Numbered from the stretch's first letter, positions 52,350 to 62,627 are shown. The stretch is DNA of 64,000 nt from Devosia sp. ZB163 (GCF_028613635.1 NZ_JAQRMY010000001.1:1220331-1284330); one strand, 5' to 3'. The notes: generated by a model from the letters alone, not told the origin. A program made the numbers and translations.

Positions 52350-53935
52350 GCCTGCCCTCTCCACTGATAGAGCCAAGTTTCGGTGATCGTGCGCCCAGAA
52401 CTGGCAACATTGGCCTTCAGTTCCACCGGGCCGGTGCCGTCGATCATGACGTCGAGGGCGAGCCTCCAGGCTCCGTTGGCGTCGATTCGTGACAGGGCTG
52501 AGGAGACGATCTCGCCGCCCGCCACCGTGGCGACGACATCGAGCTGGGCCTCCGTCGGCATGGTCCTGAGCGGGCCGCCGGCGAAATCCACCACGAACTT
52601 CCGCAGCTTGGCATCGTTGGCGACGCCCGAGACACCACCCTGTCCGGCGCGCGTTTCGACCACGTGGGCCAGCGTCGCATCGTCGTGGGGCATTAGGTCG
52701 CCCCAGATCAGGCGGTAGTGGAACTCGCGCGTGTCGCCGGCTTTCACGGGATCCGACGGAATCCAGAAAGCGACGATATTGTCCTCCACCTCGAGCCGGC
52801 TCGGCGCCTCGATCAGGCGGACATGGCCCTGGCCCCAGTCGCCCACCGGCTCGACCCGCGCCGACGGCCGGCGCTCGTAGTGCGCACCCGCGTCCTGGTA
52901 GGTCTCGAAGTTGCGGTCGCGCTGGTAGAGGCCGAACGCCCGCGGGTTGTTCTCCCACAGGTAGGTATTGCCCAACTGGTCGGTGTTGTTGAGCGAGCGC
53001 CAGAACACCTCGCCGCCGTCGCGCTCGACCATGAGGCCGTTGCTGTCGTGCACCTGCGGCCGGAAGTCGTCGAACAGGTGCCGGTTGGTTTCGGCGAACA
53101 GGAACATCGAGGTCAGCGGCGCGATGCCGATCTCGCCGATGTCGGCGCGGAAGAACAGGCGCGCGGTGACATCCATCACCGTCTCCTGCGCCTCGGCGCT
53201 CGGCGGCGTGATCTCGAAGCGGTAGGCACCCGTGACGCTCGCGCCCTCGAGGCTCGCATACATCACCAGCGGCTTGTCCTCGGTCGGGCGCTCCAGCCAG
53301 AACGAGGAAAAGCGCGGAAACTCTTCCGGCCCGGCCTGCCACGAGTTGATCGCGAGGCCGCGGGCGCTGAGCCCGTAGATGTTGGCGCGCCCCAGTGCCC
53401 GGAAGTAGCTCGAACCGAGGAACGAGACGAGCTCGTCCATCTTGTCGGCCTGGTTCAGCGGGTAGTTGATGCGGACGCCTGCGATGCCGGGGAAGCTCTC
53501 GGCCTCCGCCTCGGTCTTCATCGCCGCGTCGTAGAACAGGAAATCCTCGTTCGAGAAGTCGAAGGGCAGGGCCTTGCCCTCGGCGACCTCGAACACGCCC
53601 ACCGGCTCCTTGAACAGCCAGCCCATCGGGAAGGCATGCACCTGGAAGCCCGAATTGTTGTCGATCCAGCGCGCATGCTGCGCGTCGAACTGGACCTTGC
53701 GGTAGCCGTCATAGTCGAGCCCGGCGAAGAGCTTGGGCAGCTCCGGCACGGTTGCGTCGAACGGCTCCGCCGCCTTGGCGCGCATGCGCTCGGTCAGAAC
53801 CTCGAAATCGAAGGTCTCTGCATCCTGCGCGATGGCGATGGGGGTAAGAGCGGTGGTGGAAAACAGAGCGGCTGCTGCCGCGGCGGACTTCAGGAAGGCT
53901 CGTCGACCGAGCCGAGGATATGATGTGGGGTGCAT
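52346..53935 (-). CDS. opgG: OpgG/OpgD periplasmic glucan biosynthesis protein
   Basis: 529 aa with a Tat-type signal (RRAFLKSAAAAAALF, twin Arg at about 11-12) and cleavage near IAIAQD. The mature part begins FDFEVLTERMRAKAAEPF and contains the MdoG beta-sandwich landmarks YDGYRKVQFD, FQVHAFPMGWLFKEPV and GSSYFRALGRANIYGLSARGLAINS. A Tat signal is typical of OpgD, but the position in front of opgH is that of opgG. ATG 53935 is chosen to keep the twin-Arg near the N-terminus; longer starts would misplace it. Confidence 0.92.
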   Translation of the reverse strand: MHPTSYPRLGRRAFLKSAAAAAALFSTTALTPIAIAQDAETFDFEVLTERMRAKAAEPFDATVPELPKLFAGLDYDGYRKVQFDAQHARWIDNNSGFQVHAFPMGWLFKEPVGVFEVAEGKALPFDFSNEDFLFYDAAMKTEAEAESFPGIAGVRINYPLNQADKMDELVSFLGSSYFRALGRANIYGLSARGLAINSWQAGPEEFPRFSSFWLERPTEDKPLVMYASLEGASVTGAYRFEITPPSAEAQETVMDVTARLFFRADIGEIGIAPLTSMFLFAETNRHLFDDFRPQVHDSNGLMVERDGGEVFWRSLNNTDQLGNTYLWENNPRAFGLYQRDRNFETYQDAGAHYERRPSARVEPVGDWGQGHVRLIEAPSRLEVEDNIVAFWIPSDPVKAGDTREFHYRLIWGDLMPHDDATLAHVVETRAGQGGVSGVANDAKLRKFVVDFAGGPLRTMPTEAQLDVVATVAGGEIVSSALSRIDANGAWRLALDVMIDGTGPVELKANVASSGRTITETWLYQWRGQA

Positions 53936-54095
53936 GCAGTAACTGTGAGGGGAGGGCTCGAGCATCAGAAGCACGAAGTCCGCAACGCCGTTGAGCCCCG
54001 AAAGTTGTAGCATGGCAGGTATGCACCGGCGGAATGGATATGATTTCGCCGTAATGCGTTAGGAGTTCCCGGCGTTCCCCGACCTTGGATCACAC

Positions 54096-55256
54096 ATGAG
54101 CGACGCCCTCGCGGTGCGCACCCCCAGAAGCCTGCCCCTCGAGGCGGCCCTGCTCGCGATCCCGGTCGCACTGGCCTGCGCCGGGTTGCTCATCCGCTTT
54201 CTTGCCTATGCCGCCACGGCGGACGACCCCTCCATCGCCAGTTTCGCCGCCGGCATGTGCCGCTGGGATTGCCAGTGGTACGTGAAGCTCGCCGAGCAGG
54301 GTTATGACGGTTTCCCCACGCCGACCCTGATCAATGCCGGCAACTGGGCTTTCTTCCCGCTCTATCCGCTGCTGGTCGGCATCGTGCGCGCCCTCACCGG
54401 CCTCGAGACCATCGTCGCGGCGACCGGTCTGTCGCTGCTCGTCTGCATCGCGACAGCCCGCGTCGCCTGGCCGCTGCTCGGCCGGAACCTGCGCGCCTAC
54501 ACGCTGTTCTCTGCCTTCCTCCTCGCCGGCCCGTTCTCCATCTGGTTCACCACCTTCTATACCGAGGTGCTGTTCCTCTTCCTGACGGTGTGCGTGTTCG
54601 CCGCGCTACAGGCCCGGCGCATCCTGCTCGCCGGCGTGTTCGCCGCGCTGCTTTCGGCGACCCGCATCGTCGGCTGCTTCATCGTCTTCGCCATACTCAT
54701 CAAGATCTGGCTGCGTCATCGCGAGGCGGGTGGCACCTGGCGCGATTTCATCCCTGCCGTGCTGAAGCGCCCCGATTGGCTGCTCGCCATCTTCATCGCC
54801 CCACTCGGGCTCTTCGCCTACATGCTCTTCCTCCACCTGCACGTTGGCGATGCCCTGGCCTTCAGCCACGTGCAGCGCGCCTGGGCCCGCCCCACCGGCA
54901 ACCCGCTCGGCTTCCTGTGGCAGGCCCTGACGACGTTCCCGGCACAAGGCTGGATCCCGACCCCGCCCCAGCAGCTCGCCGTCGCAACGCTTGTCGGCTA
55001 CGCGCTGGCCATCGTCCTGCTGGTCCGCCGGCAATACGCCATGGCCGTCTACGCCCTGATGTGCCTCACCGCGCCGCTCTTTGCCGGCATGGCTTCGATG
55101 CTGCGCTTCACCGCCGGCCTCGCGCCCATTCCGTTGATCCTGACGCAACTGCTCGCCTCGTCACGCTGGCTCTTCGCCATCGCCCTGCTGGTGTTCCTCG
55201 CCTCGGGCTACTTCACCACCATCGGCTGGCTGACGGAGTACCTGAGCCTTGTCTAG
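54096..55256 (+). CDS. GT-C mannosyltransferase-like membrane protein (PIG-V family)
   Basis: 386 aa, about nine to ten helices. The first periplasmic loop has the family sequence CRWDCQWYVKLAEQGYDG, then NAGNWAFFPLYPLLV, resembling the WD-x-x-WY and FFPLYP motifs of PIG-V-like mannosyltransferases, which use polyprenyl-phosphate sugars. LLSATRIVG corresponds to the conserved TR segment. The stop overlaps the next gene by eight bases. Acceptor unknown; envelope glycan or protein glycosylation is the general expectation. Confidence 0.82.
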   Translation: MSDALAVRTPRSLPLEAALLAIPVALACAGLLIRFLAYAATADDPSIASFAAGMCRWDCQWYVKLAEQGYDGFPTPTLINAGNWAFFPLYPLLVGIVRALTGLETIVAATGLSLLVCIATARVAWPLLGRNLRAYTLFSAFLLAGPFSIWFTTFYTEVLFLFLTVCVFAALQARRILLAGVFAALLSATRIVGCFIVFAILIKIWLRHREAGGTWRDFIPAVLKRPDWLLAIFIAPLGLFAYMLFLHLHVGDALAFSHVQRAWARPTGNPLGFLWQALTTFPAQGWIPTPPQQLAVATLVGYALAIVLLVRRQYAMAVYALMCLTAPLFAGMASMLRFTAGLAPIPLILTQLLASSRWLFAIALLVFLASGYFTTIGWLTEYLSLV

Positions 55257-55848
55257 CGCGCTCCGCATCGGCGCCTACGCGCTCGTCGTCCTCGTTGCCG
55301 GCTTCGAGCTCGTCGTCTTCTGGCTGATGCTCCACCCGGACGTGCCGCCGGACTACCGCGCCTACTACATCGACAAGACCACGACCTGCCTCAATCAGCC
55401 GGTCGCCGGCACCTATGCGCTCGGCACCACCATCGACTTCACCCCCGATGGGCGCGAGGCGGCCAAGCCCCTGCGCGTCTGCGGCTGGGAAGGTCCGGCG
55501 GGGGACGGCAACCATGCCGTCGGCACCAGTGCCCGCCTGCGCTTCGTCTACACCGAACCGGCCACCGCCCTGCGGCTCGAACTCAGGCTGGTGGCCGTCA
55601 AGAAGGACGACCAGCCGACGCAGCGCGTGACCGTATCGGTCAACGGCCAGCCTCTCGGCACCCTCACCGTCACCGGCGATCCACCCCAGGACTTCGCCCT
55701 CGACCTGCCGGCCGACCTCGTCTCCGAGGCGAACGGCCACATCGAAGTCGAGTTCGATCTCCCCGATGCGGTCCAGATGCGGCCAACCGACCCCGATAAC
55801 CGGCGTCGCTCCATCAAGCTCGTTTCCGCCGCTCTCATCCCCGCCTGA
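55249..55848 (+). CDS. membrane-anchored exported protein paired with the GT-C enzyme
   Basis: 199 aa. A TTG start at 55249 overlaps the upstream stop. One TM (GAYALVVLVAGFELVVFWLML) is followed by a periplasmic beta-sandwich-like domain with CGWEGPAGDGNHAVGTSARLRFVY, RVTVSVNGQPLGTL and DNRRRSIKL. A G-W-s-x-x-E, A-x-L, V-N-G pattern of this sort occurs in accessory domains attached to polysaccharide or glycosyltransferase systems. No named family recognised. The overlap suggests it works with the mannosyltransferase-like protein. Confidence 0.65.
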   Translation: MSSALRIGAYALVVLVAGFELVVFWLMLHPDVPPDYRAYYIDKTTTCLNQPVAGTYALGTTIDFTPDGREAAKPLRVCGWEGPAGDGNHAVGTSARLRFVYTEPATALRLELRLVAVKKDDQPTQRVTVSVNGQPLGTLTVTGDPPQDFALDLPADLVSEANGHIEVEFDLPDAVQMRPTDPDNRRRSIKLVSAALIPA

Positions 55849-55858
55849 CGGTTTCCTT

Positions 55859-55924
55859 AACCGATCGGTTGACAACCCTCGTTGCGAGGTGTATTCAACC
55901 AATAAGTTATCAACTTGAGAGTTG
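55859..55924 (+). promoter_or_regulatory. promoter and operators of the AHSA1/ArsR cluster
   Basis: AACCGATCGGTT (55859-55870) is a perfect 12-bp palindrome overlapping TTGACA (55869-55874). TATTCA follows 17 bases later (55892-55897). Immediately downstream AAGTTATCAACTT (55904-55916) and CAACTTGAGAGTTG (55911-55924) are overlapping inverted repeats between the -10 and the start codon, a position typical of ArsR-family repression. Confidence 0.6.
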
Positions 55925-55928
55925 AGCA

Positions 55929-56477
55929 ATGGACTGCGTCGAACTCACCGGCACCGCGCCGACCCGGACCTCCGCCGTCACCACGCCGGCCAACGATCCC
56001 GTCATCCTCATCGCCCGCAGCTTCGAGGCGCCGCGCGCGCTGGTCTGGCGCTGCTACACCGAGCCCAAGCACCTGGTGCACTTCTGGGGCCCCAAGGGCG
56101 CCACCAATCCGGTCAGCGAAGTCGACCTCCGCGTCGGCGGCGCCTGGCGCCAGGTGATGCGCTTCGCCTCGGGCAACGAGTACGGCTACACCAGCGTCTA
56201 TCTCGAGATCTCGCCGGTCGACCGGCTGGTCTGGCGCGACGCCCCCGCGGGCTATCGCTTCGGCGATAAACTGCCGCCGGCCGAGATGGTCACCGAGATG
56301 ACCCTCGCCGAAGCCGGCCGCCTCACCAGCGTCCACATCACTGTCCGCTTCACCTCGCTCGCCGCCCGCGACCAGGCCGTGAAGCAGGGCTTTGCCTCCA
56401 CCGTCTCCGAGGGCAGCGACAAGCTCGACCTCTATCTCTTCACTCTCAGCGCCACCGCGGCGTTCCAGCAGGAGTAA
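55929..56477 (+). CDS. AHSA1/SRPBCC-domain protein
   Basis: 182 aa, soluble. The START-like domain begins VILIARSFEAPRALVWRCYTEPKHLVHFWGPKGAT and continues VSEVDLRVGGAWRQVMR, ending in a long helix (RDQAVKQGFASTVSEGSDKLDLYL). The AHSA1 fold binds hydrophobic ligands, and such genes are commonly encoded with an ArsR regulator, as here. First of three paralogues in the cluster and probable direct target of the operators just upstream. Ligand unknown. Confidence 0.88.
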   Translation: MDCVELTGTAPTRTSAVTTPANDPVILIARSFEAPRALVWRCYTEPKHLVHFWGPKGATNPVSEVDLRVGGAWRQVMRFASGNEYGYTSVYLEISPVDRLVWRDAPAGYRFGDKLPPAEMVTEMTLAEAGRLTSVHITVRFTSLAARDQAVKQGFASTVSEGSDKLDLYLFTLSATAAFQQE

Positions 56478-56482
56478 GCGTC

Positions 56483-57292
56483 ATGAACACCTTCACCTCT
56501 CGCGATGGCACGAAGATCGCCTACGACGTACGCGGCTCCGGCCCGGCCGTCATCCTGATCGACGGCGCCTGGTGCGGCCGCAACATGGGCCCGATGCCCA
56601 AGCTGGCCCCGCTGCTGGCCCCCCACTTCACCGTCTACAACTATGACCGGCGCAGCCGCGGCGACAGCGACCTCTCCACCGACTATTCGCCCGACCGCGA
56701 ATACGAGGACCTCGCCGCCCTCATCGAGATCGCCGGCGGCTCGGCCAGCCTCTACGGCACCTCGTCCGGCGCAGCGCTGGCCCTGTTCGCCGCCGCCCGC
56801 GGCCTGCCGGTCGATCGGCTCGCCATCTTCGAGCCGCCGTTTACCGACGTTCCCGGCGGCAAGCCGATGCCCCGTGGCTATCAGGCTGAAGTCGAGCGCC
56901 TGGTGCGCGAAGATCGCCGGTCCGAGATCGCCAGGTTCTTCATGGTCAAGATGATCGGCATGCCCGCCATCATGATGCCGATGATGCGGCTCAACCCGCA
57001 CTGGAAGGCGATGATGCACAACGCCCCCAGCCTGCCGCACGATACCGCGGTCATGGAGGGCTACGGCTTCCCCACCGAGGTCGCCCGCTCCATCCGCGTC
57101 CCCACCATCGTCATGGCTGGCGACAAGACCTTCAAGCAGCTCAGGGAGCCGGTACGCCTCGCTCGCGAGACCATCCCCGGTGCGCGCTTTGCCTCGCTGC
57201 CCGGCCAGAGCCACGATGCGGCGGCCGAACTCGTCGCCCCCGTGCTGATCGACTTCTTCTCGGGCGCCGCTACCGCCCGCGCCGCTGCCTGA
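56483..57292 (+). CDS. alpha/beta hydrolase
   Basis: 269 aa without a signal peptide. The first strand region is AVILIDGAWCGRNMGPM, the nucleophile elbow LYGTSSGAAL holds Ser in G-T-S-S-G, acid residue probably in VMAGDKTFK, and His in LPGQSHDAAAEL. Five bases after the first AHSA1 gene, so co-transcribed with it and with the ArsR regulator that follows. Substrate unknown. Confidence 0.88.
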   Translation: MNTFTSRDGTKIAYDVRGSGPAVILIDGAWCGRNMGPMPKLAPLLAPHFTVYNYDRRSRGDSDLSTDYSPDREYEDLAALIEIAGGSASLYGTSSGAALALFAAARGLPVDRLAIFEPPFTDVPGGKPMPRGYQAEVERLVREDRRSEIARFFMVKMIGMPAIMMPMMRLNPHWKAMMHNAPSLPHDTAVMEGYGFPTEVARSIRVPTIVMAGDKTFKQLREPVRLARETIPGARFASLPGQSHDAAAELVAPVLIDFFSGAATARAAA

Positions 57293-57306
57293 CCCAAGAG
57301 ACCGAA

Positions 57307-57651
57307 ATGACCGACCGCCTGTCCCTGACGCTCTCCGCACTCGCCGACCCCACCCGTCGCGGCATCCTTGCCCGGCTGGCAACGGGTGAGGCGACGGTCA
57401 GCGAACTGGCCGAGCCCTATGACATGTCCATGGCTGCCGTCTCCAAGCACCTGAAGGTGCTCGAGAAGGCGGGGCTGATCTCGCGTGGCAAGGAAGCCCA
57501 GTGGCGTCCCTGCAAGCTCGAGGCGGCCCCCATGGCCGAAGTCGCGGACTGGGTCGAAAGCTACCGCCGCTTCTGGGACGAGAGCCTCGACCGCCTGGGC
57601 GATTACCTCGCCGAACTGCAGAAGGGAGACCCCGGCGCCCCGAAGAACTAG
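57307..57651 (+). CDS. ArsR-family transcriptional regulator
   Basis: 114 aa winged helix: LSALADPTRRGILARLATGEATVSELAEPYDMSMAAVSKHLKVLEKAGLISRGKEAQWRPCKL. No CxC metal box in the alpha-3 helix (ELAEPYDMS), so it is not a classical metal sensor. The C-terminal helix (SYRRFWDESLDRLGDYLAEL) is the form seen in ArsR proteins paired with AHSA1 genes. It should repress the cluster from the inverted repeats at 55904-55924. Confidence 0.92.
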   Translation: MTDRLSLTLSALADPTRRGILARLATGEATVSELAEPYDMSMAAVSKHLKVLEKAGLISRGKEAQWRPCKLEAAPMAEVADWVESYRRFWDESLDRLGDYLAELQKGDPGAPKN

Positions 57652-57662
57652 GCGCGCGAACA

Positions 57663-57683
57663 GCAAAAGTTGCAGACTTTTGC
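57663..57683. repeat. inverted repeat downstream of arsR
   Basis: GCAAAAGT and ACTTTTGC (8 bp) around TGCAG, 12 bases after the arsR stop. It could be a weak terminator or a regulator site; similar AT-rich repeats occur in intergenic regions of related bacteria. Confidence 0.5.
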
Positions 57684-57740
57684 GGTTCGGGAGCGCGACC
57701 ACTAGGACCACCCCGGGGCGGCTGGGGCCGCGAAACGCAA

Positions 57741-57917
57741 ATGGAACGACCCAAGGTCATCTCGCTTTCGGACTATGTCCGGAAGCGGCACGGCGAAGCT
57801 TTGCGCCGCCTCCGGCCGGGCGCCGGCAAGGGACACTGGTTCGTGGCCTACTGGCGACATTGGCAGGAAAGCCTCGATCGCCTCGACGACTACCTGATGA
57901 AACTCAAGGAGAAGAAA
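57741..57917 (+). pseudogene. remnant of a second ArsR C-terminus fused in frame before an AHSA1 gene
   Basis: The open frame upstream of the second AHSA1 gene reads MERPKVISLSDYVRKRHG..., then YWRHWQESLDRLDDYLMKLKEKK. The last part matches the C-terminal helix of the intact ArsR (SYRRFWDESLDRLGDYLAELQKG), while the winged helix is gone. It is in frame with the AHSA1 gene, so a 222-aa fusion from ATG 57741 is possible. A separate AAGGAG directly before ATG 57918 favours independent translation of the AHSA1 part. Confidence 0.6.
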
Positions 57918-58409
57918 ATGCCCATCGACAACCTGAAGATCGAGGCCCCCGCCAACGAACCGATCATCATCGCCACCCGCGATTTCGCCGCGCCGCGCGC
58001 CCTGGTGTGGAAGGTCATGACCGAGCCCGAGCACGTCGCCCGCTGGTGGGGCACCGAGGGGCAGAAGAACGTCATCACCGCGTTCGATGTCCGCCCTGGC
58101 GGCAAATGGCGGATCGAGTCCCACGATCCGGACGGCAACGTCTACATCTTCACCGGCGAGTACCGTGAGGTGACCGCCCCCGAGAAGTTCGTCTGGACCT
58201 TCGGCATGGAGAACATGTTCTTCGGCAAGACCCTGCTCGAAACCCATACCTTCGAAGCAGACGGCGCCATCACGCACTATAAGTCAGTCTCGAACCACGA
58301 CAGCATCGAGGATCGTGACGGCATGGTCGCCTCGGGCATGGAGGAGGGCATGCGCCACGGCTACGAAGTGATGGACCGCATCCTCTCCGAACTCACCCAG
58401 GAAGCCTGA
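57918..58409 (+). CDS. AHSA1/SRPBCC-domain protein, second copy
   Basis: 163 aa. ITC-like START fold: EPIIIATRDFAAPRALVWKVMTEPEHVARWWGTEGQKN, FDVRPGGKWRIESHDPDGNVYIFTGEYREVTAPEKFVWTF, and a final helix GMEEGMRHGYEVMDRIL. The start is set by AAGGAG six bases upstream of ATG 57918. It lies directly before the third copy (two-base gap). It follows an ArsR remnant, which suggests an ancestral duplicated arsR-AHSA1 unit. Confidence 0.9.
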   Translation: MPIDNLKIEAPANEPIIIATRDFAAPRALVWKVMTEPEHVARWWGTEGQKNVITAFDVRPGGKWRIESHDPDGNVYIFTGEYREVTAPEKFVWTFGMENMFFGKTLLETHTFEADGAITHYKSVSNHDSIEDRDGMVASGMEEGMRHGYEVMDRILSELTQEA

Positions 58410-58411
58410 AG

Positions 58412-58909
58412 GTGCTCTCAGACCTCACCACTGTTCCGAACGATCGCCGGCTCGAGATCGAGCGCGAGTTCGACGCGCCGCGCGATCTCGTGTGGCGGAT
58501 GTTCGCCGATCCGTTCCATCTGAGCCAGTGGTGGGGTCCGAAGGGCTTCACCAACCCCGTGGTGGAGCTCGACCTCCGCCCGGGCGGGCGCTGGCACCAC
58601 GTGATGCGCGGGCCGGACGGTCGCGAATACCCGACGGACAGCGAGTTCATCGAGGTCACCCCGCCCGAACGCATCGTCTACCGCAACGCGGCGGCCACCG
58701 ACCAGGTGTTCGGCGACAACCCGCCACCAAGCTTCCTGAGGGTAATCACCCTCAGCGACATCGGCAGCGGCCGCACCCGGCTGACGCTCGACGCCTATTT
58801 CGATACCGCCGCCGACAAGGACGCCGTCGTCCGCCGCGGTTTCCGCGAGGGGGTGCTCGAGAGCTTCGACAAGCTCGCCGCCCACCTCACGACTGGAGCA
58901 ACGAGATGA
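58412..58909 (+). CDS. AHSA1/SRPBCC-domain protein, third copy
   Basis: 165 aa, GTG start. Core LEIEREFDAPRDLVWRMFADPFHLSQWWGPKGFTNPVVELDLRPGGRWHHVMRGPDG and final helix KDAVVRRGFREGVLESFDKL. The WWGPKGFTNPV segment is closer to the first copy (FWGPKGATNPV) than to the second. Its stop overlaps the next start (ATGA). Confidence 0.9.
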   Translation: MLSDLTTVPNDRRLEIEREFDAPRDLVWRMFADPFHLSQWWGPKGFTNPVVELDLRPGGRWHHVMRGPDGREYPTDSEFIEVTPPERIVYRNAAATDQVFGDNPPPSFLRVITLSDIGSGRTRLTLDAYFDTAADKDAVVRRGFREGVLESFDKLAAHLTTGATR

Positions 58910-59340
58910 AGTTCGTGACCACCATCCTGCAGGCCGGCAACAATACCGGCATCATCGTGCCGCCAGCAGTGCGCGACGAACTCGGCGGCGGCAAGAACCC
59001 GCTGGTCGTCGTCACCCTCGCCGGCCACACCTGGCGCAGCAAGGTGGCGACCATGGGCGACAGGCTGCTGATCGGCGTCAGCGCCGAGATCCGCAGCATC
59101 ACCGGCGTCAAAGGCAGCGAGACCCACGAGGTCGAGCTTGTCCTCGACGACCAGCCCCGCATCATCGAGGCTCCGGGCGATCTCCAGGCCGCCCTCGATG
59201 CCGATCCCGTCGCGCTGGCCGCCTGGAACAAGCTGGCCCCCAGCCACAAGAAGGCCCACGTCACCGCCATCGAGGGCGCCAAGGCCCCCGAGACAAGGCT
59301 CCGACGCGTCCGGAAGGCCATCGAAATGCTGACCACCTAG
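58906..59340 (+). CDS. YdeI/OmpD-associated family protein with DUF1905-like domain
   Basis: 144 aa. The N-terminal part (TTILQAGNNTGIIVPPAVRDELGGGKNPLVVVTLAGHTWRSKVATMGDRLLIGVS) is the DUF1905 barrel, and the C-terminal helices (ALDADPVALAAWNKLAPSHKKAHVTAIEGAKAPETRLRRVRKAIEML) are the YdeI-like unit with the usual S-x-x-K-K and R-R-V-x-K pattern. It is translationally coupled to the third AHSA1 gene. Function not established. Confidence 0.85.
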   Translation: MKFVTTILQAGNNTGIIVPPAVRDELGGGKNPLVVVTLAGHTWRSKVATMGDRLLIGVSAEIRSITGVKGSETHEVELVLDDQPRIIEAPGDLQAALDADPVALAAWNKLAPSHKKAHVTAIEGAKAPETRLRRVRKAIEMLTT

Positions 59341-59350
59341 CAGGAAGACC

Positions 59351-59445
59351 CCTCATCCGGCGCTACGCGCCACCTTCTCCCCGACGGGGAGAAGAATCCC
59401 CAACCATCGGCGATCACCCCTGTTCCTCTCCCCGTCGGGGAGAGG
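59351..59445. repeat. RIME-like mosaic palindromic element
   Basis: It begins CCTCATCCGGCGCTACGCGC, then contains CTTCTCCCCG-A-CGGGGAGAAG (59374-59394) and CCTCTCCCCG-T-CGGGGAGAGG (59425-59445). The first module recurs at 62575-62618 next to recQ. It fills most of the gap before the next gene and may also end transcription. Confidence 0.75.
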
Positions 59446-59559
59446 GTGGATCGGCCGAAGGCTGGGACGGGTGAGGGGAGAAACCACGGAACTATTAACC
59501 GCCACCAACCCGCATCTCGCGGGACCGGCGGAGCCATATCCAACCCACGGAGACTTCCG

Positions 59560-60453
59560 ATGCTACGTCGAACTGTACTTGCCCTCGCCGTCCTCGCCAG
59601 CTTTGCTCTGGCCGTGCCGGCACCCGCCATTGCCCAACAAGGAGTTGCTTCCATGCCCACCCCCACAAAGTCCGGCTACGTCCCCGTCAACGGCGGCAAG
59701 GTCTATTACGCCACCTATGGCAGCGGCGCTCCGCTCGTCCTGCTTCACGGCGGCCTGATGACCATCGAGTCCTTCGGTCCTGTCATTCCCGCGCTCGCCG
59801 AAACCCGCGAAGTGATCGCCATCGAGGCGCAGGGGCACGGCCGTACCGGCCCGCTCGACAGGCCCATGAGCTTCGAGAACATGGCGGCCGACGTTGCCGA
59901 GGTCATCCGGGCGCTCGGCTACGACACGGTCGATGTCGTCGGCAACTCGATGGGCGGCACCACTGGCCTTCGCCTCGCGCTCGATCACCCCGAACTGGTC
60001 AAGCGGCTGGTCATCGCGTCGGCCCCCTACGCCTTCTCCGGCTGGCACGACTACAACCAGCAGGGCATGCGTTCGATGAACGCGGGCCTCGCCGGGATGA
60101 TGAAGGGCACGCCCCTCTACGAGGGCTTCGCCGCCGTGAACCCCGACCCCGAGGTCAACTTTCCCAAGCTGCTCGACCAGATGGCCTACATGGGCAAGGA
60201 CTACGATCTGTCGGCCGAAATCCCGAACCTCACGGTCCCCACCCAGTTGGTCTACGGCGACTGGGACGCGGTGCGCACCGGCCACGCCGCCAAGTTCTTC
60301 GAGCTGCTCGGCGGCGGCCTGCAGGACGCGATGTGGGACGGTTCGGGCATGAACCACAACCGCCTCGCCATCCTCCCGGGCGTTACCCACTACACCATGA
60401 TGAACTCGCCTAGGCTGGCCGAAACCGCGCTCGCGTTCCTCGATCAGGAGTGA
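59560..60453 (+). CDS. exported alpha/beta hydrolase
   Basis: 297 aa with a signal peptide (to about residue 26, PAIAQQ), so periplasmic or secreted, unlike the two cytoplasmic hydrolases nearby. LVLLHGGLMTIESFG, the nucleophile elbow VVGNSMGGTTG (Ser in G-N-S-M-G), acid region VYGDWDAVR and His in LPGVTHYTMM. ATG 59560 is supported by GGAG at about 59549. It is flanked by repeat elements and probably monocistronic. Substrate unknown. Confidence 0.9.
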   Translation: MLRRTVLALAVLASFALAVPAPAIAQQGVASMPTPTKSGYVPVNGGKVYYATYGSGAPLVLLHGGLMTIESFGPVIPALAETREVIAIEAQGHGRTGPLDRPMSFENMAADVAEVIRALGYDTVDVVGNSMGGTTGLRLALDHPELVKRLVIASAPYAFSGWHDYNQQGMRSMNAGLAGMMKGTPLYEGFAAVNPDPEVNFPKLLDQMAYMGKDYDLSAEIPNLTVPTQLVYGDWDAVRTGHAAKFFELLGGGLQDAMWDGSGMNHNRLAILPGVTHYTMMNSPRLAETALAFLDQE

Positions 60454-60475
60454 CGGAGGCCACCACCCTCTCAGT

Positions 60476-60506
60476 CGTCATCCGCGGATCAAGCCCGCGG
60501 ATGACG
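60476..60506. repeat. REP-like palindrome
   Basis: CGTCATCCGCGG and CCGCGGATGACG form a 12-bp perfect stem around ATCAAGC. The loop sequence and CCCG start of the right arm match the palindrome at 32114-32133, so both belong to one dispersed family. Confidence 0.75.
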
Positions 60507-60606
60507 ACGCGTGGGAGAGGTATCTGGTGGGATCAACGGTGGGGTGGGGCAACACGTACCGGACACGAGGCTTGACCCCGTCCTCCAACTTAACACTCTA
60601 GCAACC

Positions 60607-62430
<1,824 letters not shown>

Positions 62431-62454
62431 GTCCCTGGTCGTGCCCCTCGCGTC

Positions 62455-62618
62455 CCCTCGCCCCTCAGGGGAGAGGGCAAGCGCAGCTTACGAGCGTCGC
62501 GAGTTAGCGAAGCTAGGGTGAGGGGTGCAGCCCATCGGCGACGCTGCATCGCCCAGCACCTGCCACCGCCTCACCCTCATCCGGCGCTTCGCGCCACCTT
62601 CTCCCCTGAGGGGAGAAG
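62455..62618. repeat. RIME-like mosaic element between recQ and hrpB
   Basis: CCCTCGCCCCTCAGGGGAGAGGG at the recQ side and CTTCTCCCC-TGA-GGGGAGAAG (62598-62618) at the hrpB side bound a segment with CCTCATCCGGCGCTTCGCGC (62575-62594), the module also seen at 59351. The two palindromes face convergent genes and may act as a bidirectional terminator. Confidence 0.75.
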
Positions 62619-62627
62619 GGAGGGCCC

